Source: Micromonosporaceae bacterium KJ-029
GTDB taxonomy: Bacteria > Actinomycetota > Actinomycetes > Mycobacteriales > Micromonosporaceae
Reading direction: 5' to 3'
Assembly: GCA_005402585.1 (NCBI GenBank)
Contig: BIFP01000035.1
Location: 310,001-374,000 of the forward strand
DNA: 64,000 nt
The translations under genes were made by a program, and so were the position numbers. The notes under the pieces were generated by a model. That model saw only the letters and a list, made by a program, of their open reading frames with translations. It did not search any database and was not told where the DNA came from. Shown here one piece after another: positions 7,685 to 16,090 of the stretch. Numbering within the stretch: the first letter of the stretch is position 1; each line of letters opens with the position of its first letter.

Positions 7685-8809
7685 CCCGGGCTGGCCACCG
7701 CCCTGCGGCTCGGACAGGACGGGTGGCACCCGATCGTGGTGGAACGCGCTCCGGCGCGGCGCAGCAGCGGATACCTGGTGAACCTGATCGGACCGGGCTA
7801 CGACGCAGCCGAACGACTCGGCCTGCTTCCCGCGCTGTCCGTCCACGATCTGGGACTGTTCACCACCGTGCTGGTCCGCGCCGACGGACGACCCAAGTTC
7901 ACCGTGCCGGCCGCCGTCGCCGAGGCAGCCCTCGGCAAACGGGCCCTGTCGGTGTTCCGCGGCGACCTGGAGTCCACCCTCTACGAGGCAGTGGGCAACC
8001 ACGCCGAGATCCGCTTCGGCACCACCGTCGCGTCCATCGACCAGGACACCGACCACGTACGGGTGGCGTTCAGTGATGGCACCACCCAGCACGCCGACCT
8101 GCTGGTCGGCGCCGACGGAGTGCACTCCGCCACCCGTACCGCCGTGCTCGGATCCGGCTTCCGCGTCGACCTCCCGTACCTCGTGGCCGCCTTTCCCCTG
8201 ACCCACCCGGTGCCCGACGTGCCGGAGTCATCCGCCACCACCTTCATCGGCCCGGGACGCACAGCGGCCATCGTCAACCTGAGCCCGCAACGGTCCTCGG
8301 CCTTCTTCACATACCGGTGCCCGGACCCGGCCGCCGAGTTGAGCCGCGGACCGGTGCAGGCCCTCACCGCGGCGTTCGGGGATCTGGGCGGGGGCGTTCC
8401 GGATGCGATCCGCCACCTCGAAAAGGATCCGGCCGGCGCCTACTTCGACGCGGTCAGCCAGGTGGCCATGCCGCGCTGGAGCACCGGCCGGGTCGTACTG
8501 CTCGGAGACGCGGCCTGGTGCGTCACCCTCTTCGCCGGACACGGCGCCGCCCTCGCGCTCGCCGGCGCCGACCAACTCGGCGCCGCCCTGCAACGGCACG
8601 ACAACGACATCCCGGCGGCACTGAGCGAATGGGAAACCGGCCTGCGCCCGGAAGCCACCAAACGACAGGCCCTCGCCCGCCGCGGAATGCTTCAGTACGC
8701 GCCACCCAGCCGATTCCACGTATGGATGAGTGACCTGACCATCCGGGCGATCACACTCCCCGGCATCCGCGGCCTCGTCCGGCACAGCATCGAACACGCA
8801 AGCCGCTGA
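7685..8809 (+). pseudogene. FAD-dependent monooxygenase, N-terminally truncated
   Basis: Homology to PHBH-type flavin monooxygenases begins at about base 7688 (GLATALRLGQDGWHPIVVER) and runs intact to the stop at 8809. The DG motif (LLVGADGVHSATR), the FAD-binding GD motif (VVLLGDAAWCVTLF) and the C-terminal helix are present. The initial beta strand and GxGxxG loop are missing: an in-frame TGA at 7673 and GntR sequence replace them. A GTG at 7736 could start a 357-residue product, but it would lack the FAD pyrophosphate site and is unlikely to be functional. The intact ancestor would be about 375-380 residues. Probably a dead gene made by a deletion joining a GntR gene to its neighbour. Confidence 0.6.
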
Positions 8810-8847
8810 GGGCCAGGTCTATCCACGGGTGGCACTAGAGTCCGGCC

Positions 8848-9633
8848 ATGGCTGTCTTCACCGGGGACGATCTGAGCAGCTCGCGTTTCGAACGTGTCGA
8901 CCTGTCTGGTGCTGAATTCCGTGCCGTCGACCTCTCCCGCGCCCGGTTCCGCGGTGTCGACTTGACCGGGGTGGTGATGCGCGGCGTCGAGTTGGTCGAC
9001 GTGCGAATCGACGGTGAAATCCAGAACCTCGTGGTCAACGGGGTCGATGTCGCGCCTCTGGTCAATGCGGAGCTCGACCGGCGTGACCCGGACCGAGCCA
9101 GGATGCGCCCCACCGATCCGGACGGCTTCCGCGAAGCGTGGGGCATCATCGAGCGGCTCTGGAACGGAACCGTCGAGCAGGCCCGCGGCCTGAGCCCTGG
9201 CCAGCTGCACGACTCGGTGGACGGTGAGTGGTCATTCATCGACACCCTGCGCCACCTGGTGTTCGCCACCGACGCATGGGTGCGGCGGGCCATCCTCGGC
9301 GACCCTTCGCCGTGGCACCCGCTCGACCTGCCGTGGGACGAGATGCCGGACACGCCGGGAATCCCGCGGGACCGCGACGCCCGGCCCTCGCTCGACGAGA
9401 TCCTGGCGCTGCGCCGCGACCGGATGGCGACCGTGCGTACGGTGGTCGGCGGCCTGACCGACGAGTACCTGGACCGCCGCACCGCGCCGATCGACGGGAC
9501 CGGCTGGCCGCCGCCGCAAAGCTTCCCGGTACGCGAGTGCCTGCTGATCGTCCTGAACGAGGAGTGGCACCACCGGCAGTTCGCCGAACGGGACCTCGAC
9601 GCCCTGCAGGCAGATGCGACGCGAGATTCGTGA
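8848..9633 (+). CDS. Pentapeptide-repeat + DinB-like domain protein
   Basis: A 261-residue two-domain protein. Residues 8-55 are pentapeptide repeats (SSRFERVDLSGAEFRAVDLS pattern, A(D/N)LxX units), a right-handed quadrilateral beta helix. Residues 85-250 form a DinB-like four-helix bundle with the metal-type His residues in LRHLVFATDAWVRRA and NEEWHHRQFAERDL. DinB_2 proteins include mycothiol- and bacillithiol-dependent enzymes, so a thiol-transferase role is possible but unproven. ATG 8848 follows TAGAGT (8836-8841) by 6 bases, suggesting a leaderless transcript. This fusion recurs in actinobacteria. Confidence 0.7.
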   Translation: MAVFTGDDLSSSRFERVDLSGAEFRAVDLSRARFRGVDLTGVVMRGVELVDVRIDGEIQNLVVNGVDVAPLVNAELDRRDPDRARMRPTDPDGFREAWGIIERLWNGTVEQARGLSPGQLHDSVDGEWSFIDTLRHLVFATDAWVRRAILGDPSPWHPLDLPWDEMPDTPGIPRDRDARPSLDEILALRRDRMATVRTVVGGLTDEYLDRRTAPIDGTGWPPPQSFPVRECLLIVLNEEWHHRQFAERDLDALQADATRDS

Positions 9634-9850
9634 TGCTCTCGTCGTTTACGCACCACGAATATCTGTCACGCGGCTGTTACAGCGGCAGATCAGGACATCG
9701 AAGCGGCACTGGTCGAATCTCGACCGTGCGGCGGTAGCGGACCTCGACATAGGGGAAGGTTGCGCTCCGGATGATCACCTACGGCATCCTGCCACGCTTG
9801 GTCGGCGATTCGCCCAATACGGCGCTCCCGTAGCCCGACAAGGCCGATGT

Positions 9851-10540
9851 TCAGTCGGCAAGGAACGCGATCAGGGTCTTGAGGTACTCGTCCGGGACGG
9901 TCTCGTGCACCAGATGGCCGGACGCGATGGTCGTCAGCCGGGCGTTGGCCAGCCGATCGGCGAGTTCGACGATGTGATCCTGAGGGATCGGGCTCGCTGC
10001 TCCGCCGGCGATGAGCAGCGTGGGTACGGTGACTCGCGCGACGACGTCGGCCCATCCTGGATCCGGATCGTCGATCTCGGGCCGGACCTGCTCCACCATC
10101 TGCCAGTCGAAGGGCAGAGCCCCTGGGGGGCGATCGGGCAGTCCCGGCGGTCGTGGGTGTGGGAAGCCAACGTCCTCAAGCACGAGTTTGCGGACCTGTT
10201 CTGGCCTGGCGGCGGCCACCACACAGGCCACGAGACCGCCGAGGGAGTGACCGACCAGGTCCACCGTGCCGATGTCCAGCTGCTCCAGGATGCCGACGAC
10301 GTCTTCGGCGAACAGCTTTATGCCGTACGTGCCGGGCCAGGCACTGGCACCGTGGCCCCGCAGGTCGACGGCGTACACCGTGCGCTCGGCACACAGGCCG
10401 GCGGCGATCACGTCCCAGTCGCGTGCGGTCTTTCCGGTGCCAGGCAGCAGCACCGTGCTCGGCTTGTGCTGGTCGACGGCTCGCCACACTCGTAGCGAGA
10501 AGTGCAGGCCCCCGACCGCGATGTCCATCAGTTCGGGCAT
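9851..10540 (-). CDS. Alpha/beta-fold hydrolase
   Basis: A 229-residue serine hydrolase. The oxyanion segment is VLLPGTGKTARDWDVI, the nucleophile elbow is LVGHSLGGLV (Ser in GHSLG), and the C-terminal His is in ASGHLVHE; the acid is probably the Asp in PIPQDHIVEL. Size and motifs suit a small epoxide-hydrolase/esterase-like enzyme without a lid insertion. The ATG at 10540 has GGAGAAG about 9 bases upstream; open frame further upstream overlaps the next gene and is not coding. Substrate unknown. The 217 bases between its stop and the gene at 8848-9633 show nothing recognisable. Confidence 0.72.
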   Translation of the reverse strand: MPELMDIAVGGLHFSLRVWRAVDQHKPSTVLLPGTGKTARDWDVIAAGLCAERTVYAVDLRGHGASAWPGTYGIKLFAEDVVGILEQLDIGTVDLVGHSLGGLVACVVAAARPEQVRKLVLEDVGFPHPRPPGLPDRPPGALPFDWQMVEQVRPEIDDPDPGWADVVARVTVPTLLIAGGAASPIPQDHIVELADRLANARLTTIASGHLVHETVPDEYLKTLIAFLAD

Positions 10541-10611
10541 ATGCCGAGCTTCTCCAACCACCGCTCCCCCGACCAAGGTATTCAGCCGTGGGCAGACACC
10601 CGCGACGGCGG

Positions 10612-11364
10612 TCAGCGCGGGGTCGGTTGGCCGTGCCGGGCCAGAAGGGCGTAGCAGGCAGCGAGGACGATCGCGGTCGTCAACGCAGCACCGCCGGCAG
10701 TGGTGACGGCCAGGAACAGCATTCGCTGGGGCGCCACCTCCCCGGTGGCGGCCACGGCGGCACCGCCGGCGGTGGCGAGCCCGATGGCCGTCCAGGCCGC
10801 CACCACGAGCACCCGACCCGCCGGCGGCGGCTGCTCGGTCGCGGGCGATTGCGTACGCCACCATCGGACCAGCCAGACCACCACGACGACGGCCCCGACG
10901 ACGGTGCTCACGCGCTGTGCCCACCGATAGCCGGCCATGCCGAAGTGCGATTCGGCCAGCCAGCCGATGTGCGCGGCGCCCCACATCCCGTCGTGCGTGA
11001 ACGAGTCCCACAGCACATGGGTCAGCGCGCCGACCATCAGCGAGACGACCAGCATCGCCGCACGGCCAGCCGACCACCGGCGCTGACGCGTGGGCGGCGG
11101 TAGGCGCTCGCGTAGCCGGGCCGGCGAGATGGCGATCAGGAAGCGGGCCAGCAGCCCATGCCAGAGGGCCAACGCCACCAGACCCAGCACCACGTCGACG
11201 CCGAGGACGCCGACAAACGAGTGGGTCAGCGTCGCCCCCACCGGCAGCGGCAGATAGTAGGGGAGGTCGGGAACCATGCTGCCGATCACCAGGGCCGACG
11301 GCACCAGCCACGCCGACCGCGCCAGCGGCAGCACGGCCGCGATGTGACTGCCCGTGAACGGCAC
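10612..11364 (-). CDS. DUF4184-like polytopic membrane protein
   Basis: A 250-residue membrane protein starting at GTG 11364 (VPFTGSHIAAVLPL), with GGAGG 11 bases upstream; the family typically begins MPFTxSHxA. The motif GSMVPDLPYYLPLP near residue 38, then ALTHVLWDSFTHDG, carry conserved Asp and His residues characteristic of DUF4184 and related metal-dependent hydrolase-like membrane families. About six transmembrane helices are visible. Function is unknown; the conserved His/Asp residues suggest a membrane metal site. It shares orientation with the alpha/beta hydrolase downstream (71 bases apart) and may be cotranscribed. Confidence 0.65.
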   Translation of the reverse strand: MPFTGSHIAAVLPLARSAWLVPSALVIGSMVPDLPYYLPLPVGATLTHSFVGVLGVDVVLGLVALALWHGLLARFLIAISPARLRERLPPPTRQRRWSAGRAAMLVVSLMVGALTHVLWDSFTHDGMWGAAHIGWLAESHFGMAGYRWAQRVSTVVGAVVVVVWLVRWWRTQSPATEQPPPAGRVLVVAAWTAIGLATAGGAAVAATGEVAPQRMLFLAVTTAGGAALTTAIVLAACYALLARHGQPTPR

Positions 11365-11456
11365 CTTCCGCCTCGCCTCCGTCGCTCTGCTGGATCGTAG
11401 GTGCAGCCAGGCAAGGCTCGCTGGCCTCAACCGCGGGCCGGTTCAGGTCTCGGAGG

Positions 11457-12221
11457 TCAAACCGTAAGCAGCCGACGCAGACCGGTCAGCGTCGCCAAGA
11501 GCGGATCCGCGGGTATCGTCACTGACCGGCCGGTCAGTGCGGCCAGCCGGGCGGCGACGCCCGGAGTCGCCGCGCCTCCGCCGGTGACGAGTAGTCGTCG
11601 TCGCCCCGTGACAGCTCCGGGCACGTCCATCCGGCGCACACAGGCGGCTATCGCCGCGAGTTGGTCGACCGGGTTGCCCTCTCCCACGCGTTCTGCAGCG
11701 GCGACACTGCGGTCGACGATGCGAGCAACCTCCGTGCGCCCGAAGCCGATGTCTACGGCGATCACGTCCTCCGGACCCGGATCCGGCCGGCACGCCAACG
11801 CGGCGGCCAGCGGTTCCTCCACTGCGGTGACACGTCCGCCGACCGCCCGGCGGACCACGGCGACCAGCATGTTCTTCTGCTGCAGCGTCGCGGTGGCCGG
11901 TACGCCGACAAGCACCGGCGCGGCGGTGTCGTCCAGTTGCCCGACGCTGGTTGCCAGGATGCGCAGCAGGTGCATGCAGCCGAAGAAGTCGTGCACCAGA
12001 CCGTCGCGTACCGGCCAGAGCGGCGTGGCGCCGCGGGTGACCGCCGTGTCGAGCGCGGCCCGGCCCACCACGTGTCGGCCGTCCGGACGCGGCACGATGA
12101 CCGCCGGTTCGCAGATCACCGTCGAAGTGGCCGGCGTCCACAGCCGGACCGTCGAGGTGCCCACATCCAGGGCTAGGCAATGCCGCACACCTGTGCGGGC
12201 GTACGCGCCGGCAGCCAGCAC
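11457..12221 (-). CDS. MreB-like actin-fold ATPase (short form), second of pair
   Basis: A 254-residue actin/Hsp70-fold protein. The phosphate-1 loop is LALDVGTSTVRLW near residue 16, the MreB-like stretch PVRDGLVHDF follows, phosphate-2 is VIAVDIGFGRTEVARI, and the adenosine motif is LLVTGGGAATPGVAARL. It is shorter than MreB (about 340) and lacks the usual amphipathic N-terminus. GTG 12221 is chosen because GGAGG (12230-12234 on the reverse strand) lies 8 bases upstream. It ends the operon that contains another actin-like gene and a DksA-like zinc finger. A role in cell shape is only inferred from fold; a sporulation or polarity function, or a nucleotide switch, is equally possible. The upstream gap to the zinc-finger gene is 232 bases. 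Confidence 0.7.
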   Translation of the reverse strand: MLAAGAYARTGVRHCLALDVGTSTVRLWTPATSTVICEPAVIVPRPDGRHVVGRAALDTAVTRGATPLWPVRDGLVHDFFGCMHLLRILATSVGQLDDTAAPVLVGVPATATLQQKNMLVAVVRRAVGGRVTAVEEPLAAALACRPDPGPEDVIAVDIGFGRTEVARIVDRSVAAAERVGEGNPVDQLAAIAACVRRMDVPGAVTGRRRLLVTGGGAATPGVAARLAALTGRSVTIPADPLLATLTGLRRLLTV

Positions 12222-12453
12222 GGTCACCACCTCCGCGCCGTCGCGCGAGCGGCAGTACGCCGACCCTGCACCACAGTGTGGGCGGCGCGGATGGGCACGG
12301 CCAGGCCGAGGTTGACCACAGCGGGCAGCATGGTGCTCCCAGACGAGGGCGGCATCGGCAACGACGCCGCACAGTGGACGGATTGTGGCGGCGACGGCCG
12401 GACCAGGCGGAGTCGGATCCGCCGGTGCGGCCGTCGCCGTGGGCCTGGGCTGC

Positions 12454-12768
12454 TCAGCGGCGGCGCTGGCACGGTACGCAGGAGCGTGCCCAGGGCAGGA
12501 TCTCCAGGCGCGCCGTCGGGATCTCGCCACCGCAGCTCTCGCAGGTGCCGTAGGTGCCCTCGGATATGCGCCGCAGCGCCTGCGCGGTGTCGGCGACGCC
12601 CTGCCGAGCGGCCTCGATCAGCTGGCGCAGGGTATCCGGGTCGTGGCCGCCGTGGTCGCGCTGGCGGGAGTGCACCGTCAACTCGGTGAGCTGGTCTGCG
12701 TGCTCCTGGAACTGGCGTTCCAGCAACACACGCAGGGTCTCGGTGCGGTCGTCGAGGGTGTGCGTCAT
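12454..12768 (-). CDS. DksA/TraR-type C4 zinc-finger protein (paralogue)
   Basis: A 104-residue protein with an N-terminal coiled coil (RVLLERQFQEHADQLTELTV) and a CxxC...CxxC finger (GTYGTCESCGGEIPTARLE, then CVPCQ). It is a clear paralogue of the protein at 4467-4790. ATG 12768 is 13 bases downstream of the stop of the actin-like gene at 12782-13618, so the two are cotranscribed. DksA-like proteins bind the RNA polymerase secondary channel; whether this one does depends on acidic tip residues of the coiled coil, which I cannot confirm. Confidence 0.75.
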   Translation of the reverse strand: MTHTLDDRTETLRVLLERQFQEHADQLTELTVHSRQRDHGGHDPDTLRQLIEAARQGVADTAQALRRISEGTYGTCESCGGEIPTARLEILPWARSCVPCQRRR

Positions 12769-12781
12769 CGTCGGTGCCTCC

Positions 12782-13618
12782 TTACCAGGAAGGGGTCGGG
12801 GTTGAGTGGCCGGCGGGGTGCCGGCTCGCCGCCGTGGCGGCCAGGCTGGCACCGATCAGCGCGGCGGTCCTGGGCGACGCGGCGCAGTGCACGGCGGCGC
12901 CCAGGGCGGCTGCCAGCCGGGTGGTCAGGTCAGGTCGGGTGGCGCCGTCTCCGACGACGACCAGCCCACGGGCCAGGGCCGCGGTGGCCAGGGGGCGCAC
13001 CGCTGGTTCCCGGCGCAGCTCGCGGACTAGCCGGGCCACGGTGTCGGCGAGCATCGCGGCGGTCACCGCGTGGTTCAGGTCGCGGGTGCCGGCATCGGCG
13101 CGCCGGGCGGCGATCACCCGGCCGTTCTCCAGGACGGCCACCTCGCTGAGTTGCGCGCCGACGTCGGCGAGCAGGAGCGTTCCGGCCGCGGCCCCGGCGC
13201 CGATGGCACCGGCGCGGACGGTGTCGACGAACAGCAGCCGGGACGGCGCGAGCACGGCGCTGAGCACATGGCGCGTCGCCTCCTGGTCGGCCCGGGTGGC
13301 GAGCACCGGACGGCAGGCCACCAGCAGCGCCCCCACCGGCACCGGGATGCGATGCTCGCGCAGCAGCCGCCGCAACTCGGCGACACAGGCGGGACCGTCG
13401 GCGATCCGGCCGCGCCGCATCACCGGCCTGCGCAGCCCTTCGCCGACCGGGACGCTCAGCACCCCGCCCCGCCCCAGCCAGATCCGCAACTGCGCGCTGC
13501 CCAGGTCCACGGCGATCGGTTCGGGGTCGACCGTCATCGCCGAGCGGCGGGTGTGGGACCGGCCGGCGAGAACGCCGGGGCGCTGCGCGGAGTGGACGGG
13601 CGTGACGTGGACGGGCAT
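12782..13618 (-). CDS. MreB-like actin-fold protein, first of pair
   Basis: A 278-residue protein with actin-fold phosphate motifs: IAVDLGSAQLRIWLGRGG near residue 33 and LLLADVGAQLSEVAVLENGR near residue 150. The third motif is degenerate (LVVVGDGATRPDLTTRLAAA instead of a GG(G/S) loop). That, and the lack of the usual acidic catalytic context, suggests weak or absent ATPase activity. The start at ATG 13618 has GAGG 6 bases upstream and avoids a longer low-complexity N-terminus. It is 13 bases upstream of the zinc-finger gene and probably part of a unit beginning with the 55-residue reading frame at 13888. Paralogous to, but well diverged from, the protein at 11457-12221. Confidence 0.65.
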   Translation of the reverse strand: MPVHVTPVHSAQRPGVLAGRSHTRRSAMTVDPEPIAVDLGSAQLRIWLGRGGVLSVPVGEGLRRPVMRRGRIADGPACVAELRRLLREHRIPVPVGALLVACRPVLATRADQEATRHVLSAVLAPSRLLFVDTVRAGAIGAGAAAGTLLLADVGAQLSEVAVLENGRVIAARRADAGTRDLNHAVTAAMLADTVARLVRELRREPAVRPLATAALARGLVVVGDGATRPDLTTRLAAALGAAVHCAASPRTAALIGASLAATAASRHPAGHSTPTPSW

Positions 13619-13647
13619 ACCGACCTCTTTCACCGTGGGATACGACG

Positions 13648-13671
13648 GTCCCGCCGCCATTCGGGCGGGAC
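13648..13671 (-). promoter_or_regulatory. Hairpin in the leader of the actin-like gene
   Basis: GTCCCGCC (13648-13655) and GGCGGGAC (13664-13671) form an 8-bp stem with an 8-base loop, between the small reading frame at 13721-13888 and the actin-like gene at 13618. It could be an attenuator, a processing site or a spacer; no T tract follows. Confidence 0.35.
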
Positions 13672-13720
13672 GGCGCGGGAGGTTGGCGATGACGCCGGGA
13701 GCCGAGGCGCGGGTGGACCG

Positions 13721-13888
13721 TCAGGTCGCGGCGCAGGGCGGCGTCGTCGCGACGGGGCCGGGCGGCGCCGATGGTTCCCGTCGGCTGAGGGACGCCGCCG
13801 GGCCGGGACGCCGGGGCGGCGCGGGTCGGGACAGCGGCGGACAATCGGCAAGCAGGCGTGGCGAAGCCACCGGCGTACGGGTCGTCAT
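13721..13888 (-). CDS. Small hypothetical protein (55 aa)
   Basis: A 55-codon frame starting at ATG 13888 with an excellent ribosome site (GAGGAGG, 5 bases upstream). The product (MTTRTPVASPRLLADCPPLS..., Pro/Arg/Ala-rich, ending CAAT) has no recognisable domain. It heads the reverse-strand unit containing the actin-like genes, 102 bases upstream of the first. Low-complexity composition in a GC-rich genome means it may be noise; the ribosome site is the main support. Confidence 0.35.
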   Translation of the reverse strand: MTTRTPVASPRLLADCPPLSRPAPPRRPGPAASLSRREPSAPPGPVATTPPCAAT

Positions 13889-14005
13889 CACCGCCTCCTC
13901 GCTGCTCGGGTACGCGTCGGATCTCCAGCGTCGGCCGAAAACCAGCGGGTGACATTGCACGGCGTCGGCCAACAACCACCCGCCTGATTGCCGGCCACCG
14001 GAGAT

Positions 14006-14021
14006 GGGTGACCGCTCACCG
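14006..14021. promoter_or_regulatory. Palindromic element GGTGA-N4-TCACC (copy 1)
   Basis: GGGTGACCGCTCACCG at 14006-14021 has 5-bp inverted arms around CCGC. The identical 16 bases occur upstream of the hydrogenase operon at 41837-41852. Here it lies in the roughly 240-base gap between the small frame ending its upstream side at 13888 and the gene at 14130, so it could serve either direction. Confidence 0.4.
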
Positions 14022-14129
14022 TTCGACAGCGATGACCGTTGGTGACGACTCGGGCCGTGGTGTCGGCCCACCCGTGGCCGTCCGCGCCGGCCCGGGGGCC
14101 GGTTCACCGGGCGGGCTATGGTTGGCCGC

Positions 14130-14354
14130 ATGCGGAACCGACAGCACCCGGCCGGCGGCGAGCGGCAGCTCGCGCTGTCGATGCTGGTCGTGCTGGCGGT
14201 GGTCGTCGCGGCGATTCGTGCCGGTCGCGGGCTGGGCATGTGCATCGTGGTCCGGCTGACCCGCGCCGTTGCGGGCTGTGTGCCCGCCTGGTCGGCCGAC
14301 CGGGCCCCGCCCGGCGGGCCGTTCCCCGTCCGACCGTCTTCCGCGCTGCCCTGA
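14130..14354 (+). CDS. Small putative membrane protein (74 aa)
   Basis: Starts at ATG 14130, 7 bases after TATGGT (14117-14122), the leaderless pattern seen elsewhere in the window. One hydrophobic helix (LALSMLVVLAVVVAAI, residues 17-32) follows a short basic N-terminus, then an Arg/Pro-rich tail. No family recognised. It could be the first gene of a pair with the gene at 14407. The Pro/Arg-rich second half is weakly convincing as protein. Confidence 0.35.
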   Translation: MRNRQHPAGGERQLALSMLVVLAVVVAAIRAGRGLGMCIVVRLTRAVAGCVPAWSADRAPPGGPFPVRPSSALP

Positions 14355-14406
14355 CGCCGGCCTGCTCCGGCTGGCCGTCGGCAGCCGTCCCGCCTGGAGC
14401 ACCCCT

Positions 14407-14664
14407 ATGAAGATCGAGCGCAAGTCCCTGCCCGGCATCGGCGTCCGGCACACCTTCGCCACGGCTCAGGGTCGCCGGGTCGGCATCGTGGAGTACCACG
14501 GTGGTGACCGTCGCGAGGTCGTGCACGACGACCCGGACGACCCCGATCGGATGGTCAGCCTGACCCTGACCCGCACCGAGGCGATCGCACTGGCCACCCT
14601 GCTCGCTTCCCCGGAGCTGGCCGCCCTGCTCGCTTCTCCGGAACTGGCCGCCGGGACAGCCTGA
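14407..14664 (+). CDS. Short homologue of cation:proton antiporter regulatory subunit (N-terminal domain only)
   Basis: An 85-residue protein. MKIERKSLPGIGVRHTFATA is the signature start of actinobacterial TrkA-C-containing antiporter regulatory subunits. Those are usually about 160 residues, with a C-terminal TrkA-C domain and a neighbouring Na+/H+ or K+/H+ antiporter gene. Here only the N-terminal domain is present and no antiporter gene is nearby, so it is either a stand-alone sensor-like domain or a remnant. The last 27 codons include a near-perfect tandem repeat (LLASPELAA twice). Confidence 0.6.
   Translation: MKIERKSLPGIGVRHTFATAQGRRVGIVEYHGGDRREVVHDDPDDPDRMVSLTLTRTEAIALATLLASPELAALLASPELAAGTA
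14599..14652 (+). repeat. 27-bp tandem duplication inside a coding region
   Basis: Bases 14599-14625 and 14626-14652 are identical except for two substitutions; each encodes LLASPELAA. In frame, so it lengthens the protein tail by nine residues. Confidence 0.8.
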
Positions 14665-14682
14665 CCCGCGAGGGCCGGCGTC

Positions 14683-15921
14683 CTACGTCGGCGGTCCCGG
14701 CAGCGGCTGGCGCGGCCAGTCCAGCGCCCGTGCGCCGAGCACGGCGGCGTGCAGGGTGAACCGGTCGCGCGGGTCGGCGGGGTCGTAGCCGCTCAGTGTC
14801 CGGATCCGGTCCAGCCGGTAGGTGACCGTCCGGACTGACACGTGCAGCCGGCGGGCCGCCTCGGTGGCGACCTCGCCGCACGCGAAGTACGCGTCCAGCG
14901 TGTCCAGCAGCGGTTCGGCTCCGCCGCGGGCCCGGCCCAGCGGCACCAGCGCCGCCTGCACGAGGTCCACCATGGCCGGCTGGTCCCGGAGCAGGACCCG
15001 GTAGATGAGCAGGTTGTGGGCGTCGATGACGGCAGCGTCGGCGTGCAGCCGCTGTGCCATGGTCAGCGCCTCGCGGGCCTCCTCGTAGGAGCGGGCAATG
15101 CCGTACAGGCCGGGATGGGGGCGCCCGACCGCCACCTGCCACGGCCGGCCCCGCGCCATCCGGTCCAGCTCGGCGTGCACAAGCCGGCCCAGGTCCCCCA
15201 CCGGCGCGCCCTCGCCCGAGCCCCGGCCGGGCGTCACGCTGTCCGCCGGGGCGATCACGACGAGCAGCCCCTCCTTCGTGGCCACCAGCACGTCGCGGTC
15301 GCCCAACCGGTCGAAGATGACCCGCTCCAGAGCACTGATCGCCGCGTCGGTGTCCGGCAGTCGCCGGCTCGGCGACGCGAGCACCACCTGGTGCACCCGC
15401 GCCAGGTCCAGCCCGAACGGCTCGGCCCGCTCGACCAGGCCACCCAGGTCGGAGTCACCCCGCAGCAGGTCGTCGACCAGTTCCCGGCGCAGCGCCTCCT
15501 CCCGGCGGACCAGTTCCCGGCGGGCCACCGCATACCCCTCGGCGAGGGTGGCCACGGCCGTGTCGACGACGTGGAGCACGGCGTCCGCCGCCGCCCGTAC
15601 CGCCTCGCTGTCGGTGGAGCGCACCAGGTGTGGCAGCTGCTGCCAGAGCCGCCGGGCCGCGGACAGGTAGAGCCGGACCGCCCGCCCCGCGGACACGCCC
15701 TGCTCGGCGGCGCGCCGGCCCAGCACCCCCACCGCGTCGAGTTCGCCGCGCCGGGGCCGGCGACCGGTCGCCGCCGCGTCGGCCAGCAGCCGCAGGTAGT
15801 CGCCGAGCAGTTCCACCGGCACGCCACCGGCGTCGGCGCTGGCCGCGCGGGCGACCTCGGCCAGCCACGCGTCGTCGTATCGGGCACCGGACGGGCCCGT
15901 CCGGCGGACGCTCCCGGTCAT
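14683..15921 (-). CDS. PucR/CdaR-type helix-turn-helix regulator
   Basis: A 412-residue regulator. The N-terminal half is helical and resembles RsbRD-N/PucR sensor regions (LLGDYLRLLADAAATGRRP). The centre has the CdaR GGDEF-like pattern (VAVGRPHPGLYGIARSYEEA then REALTMAQRL). The C-terminus is the PucR HTH (TEAARRLHVSVRTVTYRLDR then IRTLSGYDP). AGGAGG lies 10 bases upstream of the ATG. It is not adjacent to an obvious catabolic gene; the next gene upstream is an Eis-like acetyltransferase, 169 bases away, same strand. Ligand unknown. Confidence 0.8.
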   Translation of the reverse strand: MTGSVRRTGPSGARYDDAWLAEVARAASADAGGVPVELLGDYLRLLADAAATGRRPRRGELDAVGVLGRRAAEQGVSAGRAVRLYLSAARRLWQQLPHLVRSTDSEAVRAAADAVLHVVDTAVATLAEGYAVARRELVRREEALRRELVDDLLRGDSDLGGLVERAEPFGLDLARVHQVVLASPSRRLPDTDAAISALERVIFDRLGDRDVLVATKEGLLVVIAPADSVTPGRGSGEGAPVGDLGRLVHAELDRMARGRPWQVAVGRPHPGLYGIARSYEEAREALTMAQRLHADAAVIDAHNLLIYRVLLRDQPAMVDLVQAALVPLGRARGGAEPLLDTLDAYFACGEVATEAARRLHVSVRTVTYRLDRIRTLSGYDPADPRDRFTLHAAVLGARALDWPRQPLPGPPT

Positions 15922-16090
15922 CGCGGGTACCTCCTGCGCGCTGGGTCGGCGCCAACCGCCGACCGGGTCCGGCCAGCGTATGGCGGAGACGTACGGTCAC
16001 GGCCGGCCGGGCGCGCGGTTGGTACCCGTCTGCGGGACCGGTACTCCCGGTGGCCGGTGGTGCTCGGTACGACATCAGCTCGCCCGGTGG

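Noticed and set aside
7736..8809. Functional 357-residue monooxygenase starting at GTG 7736
   Set aside because: It would lack the GxGxxG FAD loop, and homologous codons lie upstream of the GTG.
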